Counted from the stretch's first letter, positions 43,271 through 55,120 are shown. The stretch is DNA of 64,000 nucleotides from Deroplatys truncata (GCA_030765065.1 CM060977.1:131940295-132004294), one strand, 5' to 3'. The notes: a model not told the origin generated them from the letters alone. Translations and numbers: made by a program.

Positions 43271-43570
43271 TTTTTCTGGGAATGTCTCCAAAAGTATTCT
43301 TCATTCTGAACGACTTTTGCAAAATTGATAAACCATAAGAGATAGACAAAATTGTACTACACAAAAAATGGAGATCGCGTTAAAATACATAATTTATATC
43401 ATATACATTCTTGTTGTTGAGTAAATCGTTTTCGAGATATTGCTTGTTATTCCCTTAAAATTTTCAAATACTTTTAACTTTTCTCAAGCGGTAACTCGCT
43501 ATTCGTTTTTCCCGTGGTAATGCATAGAGAATAGAATTATAAAGCCATCACATAGCATCAGACGTTTTTT
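43264..43570 (+). repeat. R2 fragment inside the left palindrome arm
   Basis: Contains TTCTGGGAATGTCTCCAAAA, GAACGACTTTTGCA, AACCATAAGAGATAGACAAA, GAGATATTGCTTGTTATTCC and GGTAATGCATAGAGAATAGA in family order. Its mirror lies at about 51090-51390, so R2 entered before the palindrome was duplicated. A second smaller piece is at 42297-42375. Confidence 0.8.
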
Positions 43571-43947
43571 AAACATCTGTAACGTGTCTATTCACAATCG
43601 AAAGGTTGCTGGTTCGAGGAAAATTATATCTACAGAAACAATACATTATTTTCGCTCTGTGATTAATTTGGTAATGTAACAATAATTAACAATGAATTTT
43701 TAGCGGTAAATGTAAAAAATAAAATATATTTTTTATTTCCTAGCGTCATACGCAGAAGCATTCCCCTTAAGGAACGCTGGCGTGAGCGATGGTTTCCCCC
43801 ATAACAGGTTTAGACTTGCTTACGAAATGTCCCTGTGCGAGGCTAGCATTTCCCTCTCCTTCTCGAATTTTTGGAGTAGCCAATCAAAATTACTGTATTA
43901 TATACCGTCACACCTCTCACCCCTTCAGGTTTTATCAGGCGAAGCGA

Positions 43948-43955
43948 TATAAAAG
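43948..43955 (+). promoter_or_regulatory. TATA box of gene A
   Basis: TATAAAAG, with an initiator-like TTCACT about 30 bases downstream (43975-43980) and the start codon at 44053. The spacing is that of an insect pol II core promoter. Mirror at 50705-50712. Confidence 0.65.
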
Positions 43956-44052
43956 CAATAGCTTCTCCGGCGATTTCACTGTATTGTGACAACACAGCGA
44001 GCTAAGATCTCTGCAAACTTTTCTCATTCAAAGTGAAATTTCAACGAACATC

Positions 44053-45046
44053 ATGTCTGGTAAGTTGTAACAAAACACATCATTTACTTTAAAAGTTAAA
44101 TTACTCTGTACATTTAACTTATATTCGCGTTCTTGTTTTTAATGCATGGCATTTATATGCGAATAGCTGAGTGTTCTAAAAGTTAATAGCTAGACAAGTG
44201 AATTTTCTGAAATGTGAACAATTTAGTTAAGTATTCATTTTAGGCAAGCTTATTCTACATTTAATAGCTAACTGCGCGAATTCTCAAAATGGGAACAATT
44301 TAGTTAAGTATTCACCTTGTTGAGTAATTATTATTCCAGATATTTAAATACAGGATTTCACAGAGTGAATTATATTCCTTTTTGGAGAAAATACAATTAT
44401 TTGAATACCTTATTAACCTTTTTGCTTTAGAATATTACAAAAAGTCTGTTGCGCGAATCATTCGCTCTAACAAAGTAAATATCTGCATTATATTAAAACA
44501 TTTAAATTGAAAAATACAGTACTTAATGAACTTCATTAGTGAATCAGAACCTCAATTATATTTACACATATTATCATTTTCAGAAAAAAGTTAATAAGTT
44601 TGTAACTTTCAAATAAATGAAATTTTGTTATGCAACACATTCTCTAATAAAGAATGTTTTTTTCTCTTCCTAATGCAGAAAGTTTGACATCTCAACTTAA
44701 CACATTGGCTGAGGGTAGCATTTACCCAACCGTTCAAAGACTACAAGATCTTCAGCCAGAGGAGCCTTATAACATAAAATCCTTAAGAAAAATTGATACT
44801 CGATACGGTGCTAGAGTCGTTGCACTTTTAGAGAATAAGCAAGTGTTTCTCCCGACAAGATATTCAACCCTAACAAGCCAACAGTTGGAGGAAATGCCTG
44901 GGAAGTTTCAAATGGTATATCATGGAGTAGTACCAGCCGGCAAGTTTAAGACATGTAAATTGTCTTTTCTTCCTATTAAGGTTTGTAGAAATAATTCAGC
45001 TATCCTTTCAAAGCTTCATTTAGAGTTACATTCGTTGAGTTTATAA
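44053..45046 (+). CDS. Gene A, left copy: spliced 124-residue protein of unknown function
   Basis: Exon 1 is only ATGTCTG (44053-44059). It is followed by a consensus donor GTAAGT and an intron of 619 bp ending TCTTCCTAATGCAG at 44678. Exon 2 runs 44679-45046; joined, they give 375 bases, exactly 125 codons with stop. The protein starts MSESLTSQLNTLAEGSIYP. It contains YNIKSLRKIDTRYGARVVAL then LENKQVFLPTRYSTL and FQMVYHGVV-KTCKLSFLPI. The alternating hydrophobic strands with a central YG and a FLP(T)RY step resemble small OB-fold-like proteins I have seen as multicopy orphans in arthropods; a single-strand DNA-binding role would be speculation. Upstream is a TATA box, downstream an AATAAA at 45809. 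It is convergent with gene B. A direct alternative, the unspliced ORF from 44654, would begin inside the intron. Confidence 0.7.
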
Positions 45047-45055
45047 ATTCGCACT

Positions 45056-45366
45056 TCAGTAGGATAACATTTGTCTAAAGTATACATCAATATGTAAAAA
45101 AATAACGTCCAGGATGTAGTCTGAGCGAGGATCTGCAGAAAGAAGTTTAATAGTCTATTCACTGATTCTTTACCTCAAAGCAGATACCTACAGCAAGTTT
45201 CAAATAATTTCCAGCAGGATAGCAGTTGTCAAAAGCATGCATCACTGTATTAAAAAAATATGTGTAAATAATGTCTAGATTGTACTCTGTGTGATTTCGT
45301 GCAGAAAGAACTTTAATACCCCTTGCAGTGATTCTCCACATCGAAGTATATACCTACAAGAAGTTG
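45056..45366 (+). repeat. 155-bp imperfect direct duplication after gene A
   Basis: Unit 1 (about 45056-45210) and unit 2 (about 45211-45366) share AGGATA-CA-TTGTC-AAAG, TGTAAA-AATGTC-AG, TGCAGAAAGAA-TTTAATA, CAGTGATTCT-AC and ATACCTACA-AAGTT-CAAATAAT. Both lie in the presumed 3' region of gene A. Mirror at about 49290-49600. Confidence 0.65.
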
Positions 45367-45808
45367 CAAATAATGTGAATGTGTGTTACAGGAATGCCCA
45401 GCTGAATGTAAATGAAGAGGAAGAACGAGATAGCTTAAAACATCATAAACAGAAATGTGATAGGAACATTCTCAACACCTCCCAGTAACCTCAATCAATG
45501 AAGAATTGCAGCAGCGCGGAACATACATGGAAAAAACATCCGCGTGTGTAGAATATAACAATAATATATATATATATATATAAATTATGTACTCATTATT
45601 ACTGCTATACCAGCCTATACCATTGATTTCATAAATTATTTCATAATTGTTTAAGGAGAATGCCTATCTTAAAAACATTGATGCTACATGAAATCTAAAC
45701 AAAAAGATTATTGAACTATTACTGAAAGAGACTTGAATAAATGGGAATCTAGAAGCCAGAACCATCTTAATATTGGGCTGTATGATATGAGGTGTATAAA
45801 AAGATTAA

Positions 45809-45814
45809 TAAAAA
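45809..45814 (+). terminator. Candidate poly(A) signal of gene A
   Basis: AATAAA on +. Thirty bases further a minus-strand AATAAA (45846-45841) serves gene B, so the two transcripts would overlap tail to tail. Confidence 0.4.
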
Positions 45815-45840
45815 ATGAGGTCTATGTAATATAAACAACA

Positions 45841-45846
45841 TTTATT
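45841..45846 (-). terminator. Candidate poly(A) signal of gene B
   Basis: AATAAA on minus, about 260 bases after the gene B stop codon. Mirror for the right copy at 48806-48811. Confidence 0.5.
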
Positions 45847-46102
45847 TTTTATAAACATTTTCCTATTACATTCCTATACAAAAAACATACATATTTCCTA
45901 AAGACAAAGGTGATAGTCTAGACATTCTAAAACACTCAGTTATATAATCATATACATCACACAGAAAGAGACCTACATTATCCATAAAAAACTAAACATC
46001 TCAAGAATGTCTGGATGATGTATTTTATAAGTACAAGGTTTTGATATTTCAAAGTTCCTGTTAACCATGACTGTAATTGATTAACACAATTTCTCGATCC
46101 TG

Positions 46103-46570
46103 TCATGCTATAACTTTAGAAGCTTTCAGCTTACTTATAATCTCCTCAATCTCTTGTGTGTGACTATTATTACCAGCATTCCTCGATGCAATTAGTAACC
46201 TCAATATATTTACTAGTCTATTTGGATTTTCAAGCGTAGATATCACTGAATCATCATCATATGAAGATTTCATATTCTCGCGACTCCCGCTGTATCCAGA
46301 TTTTTCACCATCAGTAGTCTCCAGTGAAGGACAGAGGCTTGATCCGGTATAACATCCCCCTCTATACATCTTCGGATCTTCGAGTGTAGGAGAGAGAGTC
46401 GATCCAGTATAACATGCTGTTCTATGAAGCTTAAATCTTGACAAAGAACGATTCTTAAAAATCCGCTCGCATATACAGCATCTAATGACGTGTTTTCCTC
46501 CATGTGTAATGTATGAAAAATTGAGTTTCTCATCCGCTAGTTGCACAGATTTTCTCCGGCAGGAGCTCAT
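46103..46570 (-). CDS. Gene B, left copy: 155-residue C2HC zinc-finger-like protein
   Basis: Single exon, ATG at 46570-46568. The protein starts MSSCRRKSVQLADEKLNFSY. A CCICERIFKNRSLSRFKLHR segment with a later Cys gives a C-x2-C-x14-H-x3-C pattern, a plausible zinc knuckle or finger, at residues 31-53. It is followed by an internal tandem repeat (CYTGSTLSPTLEDPKM, then CYTGSSLCPSLETTDG, then GYSGS) and a helical C-terminus (LVNILRLLIASRNAG to EEIISKLKASK). There is a TATA box 91 bases upstream and a poly(A) signal downstream. The right copy differs by a single residue near position 14 (Asp here, Val there). The conserved frame between arms is expected from their youth, so it is weak evidence for selection. 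No match to a named family; a DNA-binding role is inference. Confidence 0.68.
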   Translation of the reverse strand: MSSCRRKSVQLADEKLNFSYITHGGKHVIRCCICERIFKNRSLSRFKLHRTACYTGSTLSPTLEDPKMYRGGCYTGSSLCPSLETTDGEKSGYSGSRENMKSSYDDDSVISTLENPNRLVNILRLLIASRNAGNNSHTQEIEEIISKLKASKVIA

Positions 46571-46660
46571 GCTAAAACTAAAAGAAATTAAATGAATACG
46601 GGAATGCTAACGCTCGAAGGAATTAGAAGCGAATGAATGAATTCATAACACGCAGCTATG

Positions 46661-46668
46661 TATATATC
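46661..46668 (-). promoter_or_regulatory. TATA box of gene B, left copy
   Basis: Minus strand GGATATATACATAGC, about 95 bases from the ATG. Mirror at 47985-47992. The two promoters point away from each other across the central minisatellite. Confidence 0.5.
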
Positions 46669-46715
46669 CAGTGTGAGGACGCCGGAGGGAATCGGAATCT
46701 TCGCATAGCAGCGGG

Positions 46716-46890
46716 AAAGGATGCTCTCTGGAAACATTGGTGGAGAAGGAGGCTCTCAACAGAACATGGCGAATGCGAGCATGGAAAAAGGATGCTTTCT
46801 GGGAACATTCGTGGAAAAAGGATGCTCTCAACAGAACATAACGAGTGCGAGCATGGAAAAAGGATGTTCTCTGGAAACGTTTGTGGAAAA
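46716..46890 (+). repeat. About 72-bp tandem repeat, 2.5 copies, next to the gene B promoter
   Basis: Units starting at about 46716, 46787 and 46858 share AAAGGATGCTCTCTGGAAAC, TTGGTGGAGAAGGA and CTCTCAACAGAACAT, then GAGTGCGAGCATGGAA. Mirror at about 47765-47940. Confidence 0.85.
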
Positions 46891-46892
46891 GG

Positions 46893-47755
46893 CTGCGTAA
46901 CAATGGAATCACGCTATGTAACAAAGGAATCGCGCTATGTAACAAAGGAATCACGCTATGTAACAAAGGAATCGCGCTATGTAACAAAGGAATCGCGCTA
47001 TGTAACAAAGGAATCGCGCCATGTAACAAAGGAATCACGCTATGTAACAAACTGATCAGGCTATGTAACAAAGAAATCACGCTATGTAACAAAGGAATCA
47101 CGTTATGTAACAAAGGAATCGCGCTATGTAACAAAGGAATCGCGCTATGTAACAAAGGAATCACGCTATGTAACAAACGAATCACGCTATGTAACAAACT
47201 GATCAGGCTATGTAACAAAGAAATCACGCTATGTAACAAAGGAATCGCGTTATGTAACAAAGGAATCGCGCTATGTAACAAAGGAATCACGCTATGTAAC
47301 AAAGGAATCGCGCTATGTAACAAAGGAATCGCGCTATGTAACAAAGGAATCGCGCCATGTAACAAAGGAATCACGCTATGTAACAAACTGATCAGGCTAT
47401 GTAACAAAGAAATCGCGCTATGTAACAAAGGAATCACGTTATGTAACAAAGGAATCGCGCTATGTAACAAAGGAATCGCGCTATGTAACAAAGGAATCCC
47501 GCTATGTAACAAACGAATCACGCTATGTAACAAACGAATCACGCTATGTAACAAATGAATCACGCTATGTAACAAAGAAATCACGCTATGTAACAAAGGA
47601 ATCACGCTATGTAACAAAGGAATCACTCTATGTAACAAAGGAATCACGCTATGTAACAAAGGAATCACGCAATGTAACAAAGGAATCACGCTATGTAACA
47701 ATGGAATCACGCTATGTAACAAACTGGTCAGGTACATAGCGCAATCAGGTTGTTA
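46893..47755. repeat. Central 21-bp minisatellite, about 40 units, on the palindrome axis
   Basis: The unit contains AACAAAGGAATCACGCTATG plus one T. Variants include CGC for CAC, GATCAG-type units and single-base changes. Higher-order order is visible: a block of about 8 units ending AACTGATCAGG recurs. All units share one orientation except a final inverted partial unit at 47732-47757, so the array is the asymmetric spacer of the palindrome. Because 21 is a multiple of three, both strands stay open for over 200 codons (a seven-residue repeat, LCNKGIA on + and LLHSVIP on -). I do not count these as genes. Confidence 0.95.
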
Positions 47756-47984
47756 CGCAGCCTTTTCCACAAACGTTTCCAGAGAGCATCCTTTTTCCAT
47801 GCTCGCACTCGTTATGTTCTGTTGAGAGCATCCTTTTTCCACGAATGTTCCCAGAGAGCATCCTTTTCCATGCTCGCATTCGCCATGTTCTGTTGAGAGC
47901 CTCCTTCTCCACCAATGTTTCCAGAGAGCATCCTTTCCCGCTGCTATGCGAAGATTGCGATTCCCTCCGGCGTCCTCACACTGG

Positions 47985-47992
47985 ATATATAC
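47985..47992 (+). promoter_or_regulatory. TATA box of gene B, right copy
   Basis: GGATATATACATAGC on +, at the same distance from the ATG (48082) as in the left arm. Confidence 0.5.
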
Positions 47993-48081
47993 ATAGCTGC
48001 GTGTTATGAATTCATTCATTCGCTTTTAATTCCTTCGAGCGTTAGCATTCCCGTATTCATTTAATTTCTTTTAGTTTTAGC

Positions 48082-48549
48082 ATGAGCTCCTGCCGGAGAA
48101 AATCTGTGCAACTAGCGGTTGAGAAACTCAATTTTTCATACATTACACATGGAGGAAAACACGTCATTAGATGCTGTATATGCGAGCGGATTTTTAAGAA
48201 TCGTTCTTTGTCAAGATTTAAGCTTCATAGAACAGCATGTTATACTGGATCGACTCTCTCTCCTACACTCGAAGATCCGAAGATGTATAGAGGGGGATGT
48301 TATACCGGATCAAGCCTCTGTCCTTCACTGGAGACTACTGATGGTGAAAAATCTGGATACAGCGGGAGTCGCGAGAATATGAAATCTTCATATGATGATG
48401 ATTCAGTGATATCTACGCTTGAAAATCCAAATAGACTAGTAAATATATTGAGGTTACTAATTGCATCGAGGAATGCTGGTAATAATAGTCACACACAAGA
48501 GATTGAGGAGATTATAAGTAAGCTGAAAGCTTCTAAAGTTATAGCATGA
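48082..48549 (+). CDS. Gene B, right copy: 155-residue C2HC zinc-finger-like protein
   Basis: Mirror of 46570-46103, same length and same C2HC pattern, internal CYTGS repeats and helical C-terminus. It has Val instead of Asp near residue 14 (QLAVEKLNF). Its poly(A) signal is at 48806. It faces the right copy of gene A tail to tail. Confidence 0.68.
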   Translation: MSSCRRKSVQLAVEKLNFSYITHGGKHVIRCCICERIFKNRSLSRFKLHRTACYTGSTLSPTLEDPKMYRGGCYTGSSLCPSLETTDGEKSGYSGSRENMKSSYDDDSVISTLENPNRLVNILRLLIASRNAGNNSHTQEIEEIISKLKASKVIA

Positions 48550-49069
48550 CAGGATCGAGAAATTGTGTTAATCAATTACAGTCATGGTTAATAGGAACTT
48601 TGAAATATCAAAACCTTGTACTTATAAAATACATCATCCAGACATTCTTGAGATGTTTAGTTTTTTATGGATAATGTAGGTCTCTTTCTGTGTGATGTAT
48701 ATGATTATATAACTGAGTGTTTTAGAATGTCTAGACTATCACCTTTGTCTTTAGGAAATATGTATGTTTTTTGTATAGGAATGTAATAGGAAAATGTTTA
48801 TAAAAAATAAATGTTGTTTATATTACATAGACCTCATTTTTTATTAATCTTTTTATACACCTCATATCATACAGCCCAATATTAAGATGGTTCTGGCTTC
48901 TAGATTCCCATTTATTCAAGTCTCTTTCAGTAATAGTTCAATAATCTTTTTGTTTAGATTTCATGTAGCATCAATGTTTTTAAGATAGGCATTCTCCTTA
49001 AACAATTATGAAATTATTTATGAAATCAATGGTATAGGCTGGTATAGCAGTAATAATGAGTACATAATT

Positions 49070-49101
<32 letters not shown>

Positions 49102-49611
49102 ATATTCTACACACGCGGATGTTTTTTCCATGTATGTTCCGCGCTGCTGCAATTCTTCATTGATTGAGGTTACTGGGAGGTGTTGAGAATGTTCCTATCA
49201 CATTTCTGTTTATGATGTTTTAAGCTATCTCGTTCTTCCTCTTCATTTACATTCAGCTGGGCATTCCTGTAACACACATTCACATTATTTGCAACTTCTT
49301 GTAGGTATATACTTCGATGTGGAGAATCACTGCAAGGGGTATTAAAGTTCTTTCTGCACGAAATCACACAGAGTACAATCTAGACATTATTTACACATAT
49401 TTTTTTAATACAGTGATGCATGCTTTTGACAACTGCTATCCTGCTGGAAATTATTTGAAACTTGCTGTAGGTATCTGCTTTGAGGTAAAGAATCAGTGAA
49501 TAGACTATTAAACTTCTTTCTGCAGATCCTCGCTCAGACTACATCCTGGACGTTATTTTTTTACATATTGATGTATACTTTAGACAAATGTTATCCTACT
49601 GAAGTGCGAAT

Positions 49612-50607
49612 TTATAAACTCAACGAATGTAACTCTAAATGAAGCTTTGAAAGGATAGCTGAATTATTTCTACAAACCTTAATAGGAAGAAAAGACAATT
49701 TACATGTCTTAAACTTGCCGGCTGGTACTACTCCATGATATACCATTTGAAACTTCCCAGGCATTTCCTCCAACTGTTGGCTTGTTAGGGTTGAATATCT
49801 TGTCGGGAGAAACACTTGCTTATTCTCTAAAAGTGCAACGACTCTAGCACCGTATCGAGTATCAATTTTTCTTAAGGATTTTATATTATAAGGCTCCTCT
49901 GGCTGAAGATCTTGTAGTCTTTGAACGGTTGGGTAAATGCTACCCTCAGCCAATGTGTTAAGTTGAGATGTCAAACTTTCTGCATTAGGAAGAGAAAAAA
50001 ACATATTCTTTATTAGAGAATGTGTTGCACAACAAAATTTCATTTATTTGAAAGTTACAAACTTATTAACTTTTTTCTGAAAATGATAATATGTGTAAAT
50101 ATAATTGAGGTTCTGATTCACTAATGAAGTTCATTAAGTACTGTATTTTTCAATTTAAATGTTTTAATATAATGTAGATATTTACTTTGTTAGAGCGAAT
50201 GATTCGCGCAACAGACTTTTTGTAATATTCTAAAGCAAAAACGTTAATAAGGTATTCAAATAATTGTATTTTCTCCAAAAAGGAATATAATTCACTCTGT
50301 GAAATCCTGTATTTAAATATCTGGAATAATAATTACTCAACAAGGTGAATACTTAACTAAATTGTTCCCATTTTGAGAATTCGCGCAGTTAGCTATTAAA
50401 TGTAGAATAAGCTTGCCTAAAATGAATACTTAACTAAACTGTTCACATTTCAGAAAATTCACTTGTCTAGCTATTAACTTTTAGAATACTCAGCTATTCG
50501 CATATAAATGCCATGCATTAAAAACAAGAACGCGAATATAAGTTAAATGTACAGAGTAATTTAACTTTTAAAGTAAATGATGTGTTTTGTTACAACTTAC
50601 CAGACAT
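49612..50607 (-). CDS. Gene A, right copy: spliced 124-residue protein
   Basis: Exon 1 at 50607-50601 (ATGTCTG), donor at 50600, acceptor before 49979, exon 2 at 49979-49612. The predicted protein appears identical to the left copy. The TATA box is at 50712-50705. Both arms keep donor, acceptor, branch-side pyrimidines and promoter unchanged. Confidence 0.7.
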
Positions 50608-50704
50608 GATGTTCGTTGAAATTTCACTTTGAATGAGAAAAGTTTGCAGAGATCTTAGCTCGCTGTGTTGTCACAATACAGTGAAATCGCCGGAGAAGCT
50701 ATTG

Positions 50705-50712
50705 CTTTTATA
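50705..50712 (-). promoter_or_regulatory. TATA box of gene A, right copy
   Basis: TATAAAAG on minus, mirror of 43948-43955. Confidence 0.65.
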
Positions 50713-51490
50713 TCGCTTCGCCTGATAAAATCTGAAGGGGTGAGAGGTGTGACGGTATATAATACAGCAATTTTGATTGGCTACTCCAAAAATTCGAGAA
50801 GGAGAGGGAAATGCTAGCCTCGCACAGGGACATTTCGTAAGCAAGTCTAAACCTGTTATGGGGGAAACCATCGCTCACGCCAGCGTTCCTTAAGGGGAAT
50901 GCTTCTGCGTATGACGCTAGGAAATAAAAAATATATTTTATTTTTTACATTTACCGCTAAAAATTCATTGTTAATTATCGTTACATTACCAAATTAATCA
51001 CAGAGCGAAAATAATGTATTGTTTCTGTAGATATAATTTTCCTCCAACCAGCAACCTTTCGATTGTGAATAGACACTTTACAGATGTTTAAAAAACGTCT
51101 GATGCTATGTGATGGCTTTATAATTCTATTCTCTATGCATTACCACGGGAAAAACGAATAGCGAGTTACCGCTTGAGAAAAGTTAAAAGTATTTGAAAAT
51201 TTTAAGGGAATAACAAGCAATATCTCGAAAACGATTTACTCAACAACAAGAATGTATATGATATAAATTATGTATTTTAACGCAATCTCCATTTTTTGTG
51301 TAGTAAAATTTTGTCTATCTCTTATGGTTTATCAATTTTGCAAAAGTCGTTCAGAATGAAGAATACTTTTGGAGACATTCCCAGAAAAACCCGCCTCCGA
51401 AATAAAGTCCACTTCCTGAAAATAATAACAATATTAATAATAATATAGAATGTGTAAAAGAACTTCGTAAAATATTGAAAAAATTCTTAC

Positions 51491-51680
51491 CGTTCGGTGC
51501 TTGCTGCATGTATGGGGCAGGGCCCCCATCCCTGCTGATGTGGTACCAGGTAGGTCTGGAAGCCTGGGGGTCGCGGTGCAGCGGTTGCGAAGCCTACTGG
51601 TGCAACGGTCGCGAAGCCTGGAGGTACCGGTGCAGCGCTCGCATGTTGACCGATACCGCCTCCGAAATAAAGTCCATTTC
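51491..51680 (-). other. Exon-like module M2, right copy
   Basis: Mirror of 42980-43169 with the same splice sites; a few substitutions only. The truncated M3 mirror lies at about 51388-51415. Confidence 0.5.
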
Positions 51681-51998
51681 CTGGAAAAAATAAATAATAA
51701 TAGTATAGCATGTTTAAGTATAGAGTTCTAAAGAATCTACACTCTATACGTGAAAAACAAAATACATGTTTTAAACACCTGCGTTAAAAATACATGGCAT
51801 TCTGGGAGATCGATAGAGTTATGTGACTGCTTATGGGTGAGAAACTCCCCTTAAATATATCCTTTTCTCCTTATACAATCCAGAACTCTATGCTGTCGGA
51901 GGTAGGGCTTTGTGTGCTAGAATCGCCAATGTATGTCTACTATTATGTAATTTTTAGTTACAAATGCTCGAACACCAATCTGTAAATTCTTACCTTAC

Positions 51999-52124
51999 GA
52001 GTGTTGCTGCATGTACGGGTGGCAGAGCCGCCTCCATGATGATTTGGTACCAGGAAGGTTTGGAAGCCTGGCGGTGCCTGTGCAGCGCTCGATGGATGGT
52101 CGATACCAAAATAAAGTCCACTTC
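51999..52124 (-). other. Exon-like module M1, right copy
   Basis: Mirror of 42533-42658 with identical acceptor and donor. Confidence 0.5.
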
Positions 52125-52554
52125 CTGGAAATAATAATACAAATAATAATAAAGAATATGAACAAGAAGTTAATATGAATTGTTACATTACTTATTTAAA
52201 AACTCTGAAGAATGCTTACCATTCGGGTGTTCGGGTGTCTGAATCATTACGGTATTTGATGAGCGATCCTGCAGCCTGCGGCCCAGAAAATTCGAGATAT
52301 ACATTTCATTTCTCATTACAATATCTTAAACATTTAATATTTTATTCAATATCGTTAGATTACTTGAAATGAATTTGTGTGTGTGTATTAAGTTTATATT
52401 AACATGTTGGAATATTCGAAAAAATATCTCTCGAATGGACGAGGTATTTAAAATCGTACTCGTCCTATGTTTACTAAGCCCAATCTTTTTAAAAATGGAA
52501 TAAATTAAGAGTAACGAGGATTGTTTAGGCTAGGCACCATATTTCATTATTTAT

Positions 52555-54600
52555 TTAGAATTAAACAAATGTTATTAGTCGTAATAATCATGCACATGCG
52601 TTACCAATCAGATGCGCAAGTCAATCCATATACAATTAATTAATAAAAAATATTTAATTGTTTTCATCGATCAGCGAGAGCCTTATTTATTTTTAATAAC
52701 GTATGTAATATCTATCATTCTGAATACTTTTTATTCTTCATATTACTCTCGCCAAATCATATTTCTTTGTTTAACATTCCGAAAAAAAAATCAGTTTAAT
52801 TTTTTGATATCATGTTTGCAATTCTTGTATGCGAGTATTTAAATAATGACAAAGATACAATCGAATGTTTAAGTACAGAATCTATACAGTATACGTTTAA
52901 TTGAAAACTTAATCATTAATATTCTTCATGTAGAATTATATTAATTATCGGGAAAACATTTTTTGTGGTAAGCTTAAAACATGTCTAGACTTGGTTTTCC
53001 ACTGTCTATGATGGAATTTCTGCACAGGGGAAGCTCTTAAGAAAATCTTTTGTGTCGCTAATAGTTATTTACCCCGAGTGTCTGTGGTTTTTCAGAGCAC
53101 TTAGGCTGTTTAATCAACTGGAAACGACAGTCATTGTTCACTAAGAGCTCTATACAAGACCTTGGTTTTACCTTCGTCTGAAGATAATTAATGGTGCGGA
53201 AGAGACTGTCGTCTGCTAATGTGTCTACATATGCATTCTTCAGGGGTGTACACCATATTTCTTTCAAGAAGTGTACGCAAGTGAATAATTCGTTGAATTT
53301 CTCAAAGTTCGCTACGTCTTTAGAAAGAACATTTAAAACGAATATAAAATTTATATTTGAAGTCTTCGTGCGTGTTACAGGTACGCCTGTTTTGAATTGT
53401 AATTATTACTTCTCTCGTGCGAGAAGAGACATAGCGGGCTTTTATTTTTTAACATCAGTTGAAGCGTACTCCGATGTGCTGGATACCCCTAGCCATTAAG
53501 AGCAGGTACTGGGGGAAAACCCAAGCGTCCTGGTTTAACCGCTTCTCATGATGGACGGGGCATTGCTGTCGCATTGCGTCTTGTTTTTTCGTAAAGGGTT
53601 CTCGTGTTAACGTCTCATACAAGCTATTTGCAATTTCGCTTTAAGTTGCTTTTTAATTCATCTAAGCAATGTAATATTTTTTATAAACCCTCAATTCAAA
53701 AGAAGAATTAAACAAACGTTATTACTCGTAATAATCGCGCATACACGATAACGAACAGTTGCGCGCGATTCAATTACATTAATCAATCAAAAATACTTAA
53801 TTGTTTTTAATCGATAGACTGCGCCGTTTCATTAGAAGTGAGATTTTCATGGTAGATGAATAATTAGGTGAGATATCTCTAGGAGCGCGAGTCAATTACA
53901 TTAATTAATAAAAATATTTAATTGTATTCATTGATCAGCGAGAGTCTTATTTATTTTTTATTTATTTCATAATCAATTCCTCCGGAGCCAACATATTTCG
54001 CAGAATTATATAGAGTTAAGATGGCCGTCTTGCACCCATAATGAGTTTAAATATGGTGAATTCACAACTTTCGGGTATGACCACCAGGGGCGCTGTGAGG
54101 GAACACTCGCTGGAGTTTCACTCATATTACCACTTGGCGCGCTAGTGTAGGTAGCGAACTGAAGCGTGAGTGGAGGGGGTGCGCTAGTCGACTTGTCCCT
54201 TGAAAGCACCGTGAGTCAGTCATTCCAGTGAAACGTCTCGCCGCGGAAGGTTGCGGTCGGTGTTCCACCGCAATTATCACGCGATAACGAGTGTTACGTC
54301 AAGTCTGTCCTTTCATCTAAGTGTTGTAATATTCTTATAAATCCAAAATATATTTTCCCTCAAAAGTAGAATTAAATAAATGTTATTACTCGTAATAATT
54401 ATACACATGCTACCACACATATACGATAACGAACAGTTGCGTGCGAGTCAATTAATCATTCAAAAATACTTAATTGTTTTCATCGACAGACTAGCCTTGT
54501 TTCATTAGACGTGTAATTTATTGACAATAGTAGGTTATAAATGACGGTTTAGGGGCAGGTGCGCGCGATTCAATCAAAAATACTTAATTGCTCGACGAAC
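52555..54600. repeat. Five-copy interspersed motif, right arm
   Basis: Mirror of 40054-42105, all five copies retained. Confidence 0.7.
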
Positions 54601-54864
54601 AGCGTTTAATTGCAATAGCGGTATATAAACATTGATTCTTTTTTCAATAACACACATTACCTAATTGATTGACACAATTATGTACTCAAACGATTTGCCG
54701 ATGTGCGGCAGGCATCGAGAATCGCATTCCCACATCGCCAACGTCACGCACCGAGAACCCTCACATATAACCCCTCACCCCGAGCGGCACATCCCCTACC
54801 CCAAGCCAATCACACGGCAGGGATTTAGGCCTAGGGAAGGTACGCGACCGTCGTATAGGATCAA

Positions 54865-55120
54865 TACACACTCTCCCACCTATCCACAGGGAACCAATCA
54901 AACCACAAAGGGGAGGGAGCGTACCACCCAGCGAAGGGGGGAGGGAGGGGGCGGGTCACCGGCACGTGACCACAGGGGGAGGGGGGAGGACTTGCCGGCA
55001 CAGAACCTGTCGGCATTAGGTGAGGCCACAAAGGGAAGGGGGCGGGGCTAGCGCCACGCGACCGGGGCGGCATGTGAGGCCTCAAAGGGAGGGGGCGGGG
55101 CTAGCGGCATAGATCAAAGA
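54865..55120. repeat. GC-rich subterminal region of the right arm
   Basis: Mirror of 39535-39790, including the 50-bp direct repeat. Confidence 0.8.

Larger units (their letters stand above)
39479..46892 (+). repeat. Left arm of the 15.7-kb palindrome
   Basis: Inverse of 47761-55176. The inner limit is taken where the 21-bp minisatellite begins (GTGGAAAAGG at 46883-46892 pairs with CCTTTTCCAC at 47761-47770). Confidence 0.95.

Noticed and set aside
45159-45488. 60- and 65-codon ORFs between genes A and B
   Set aside because: They overlap on opposite strands across the 155-bp duplication, with no splice or start support; more likely 3' untranslated sequence of gene A.
46643-47737. Long open frames across the minisatellite (237 codons on +, 364 on -)
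   Set aside because: A 21-bp unit without stops stays open in several frames by arithmetic. The seven-residue repeats have no start context or conservation beyond the DNA repeat.
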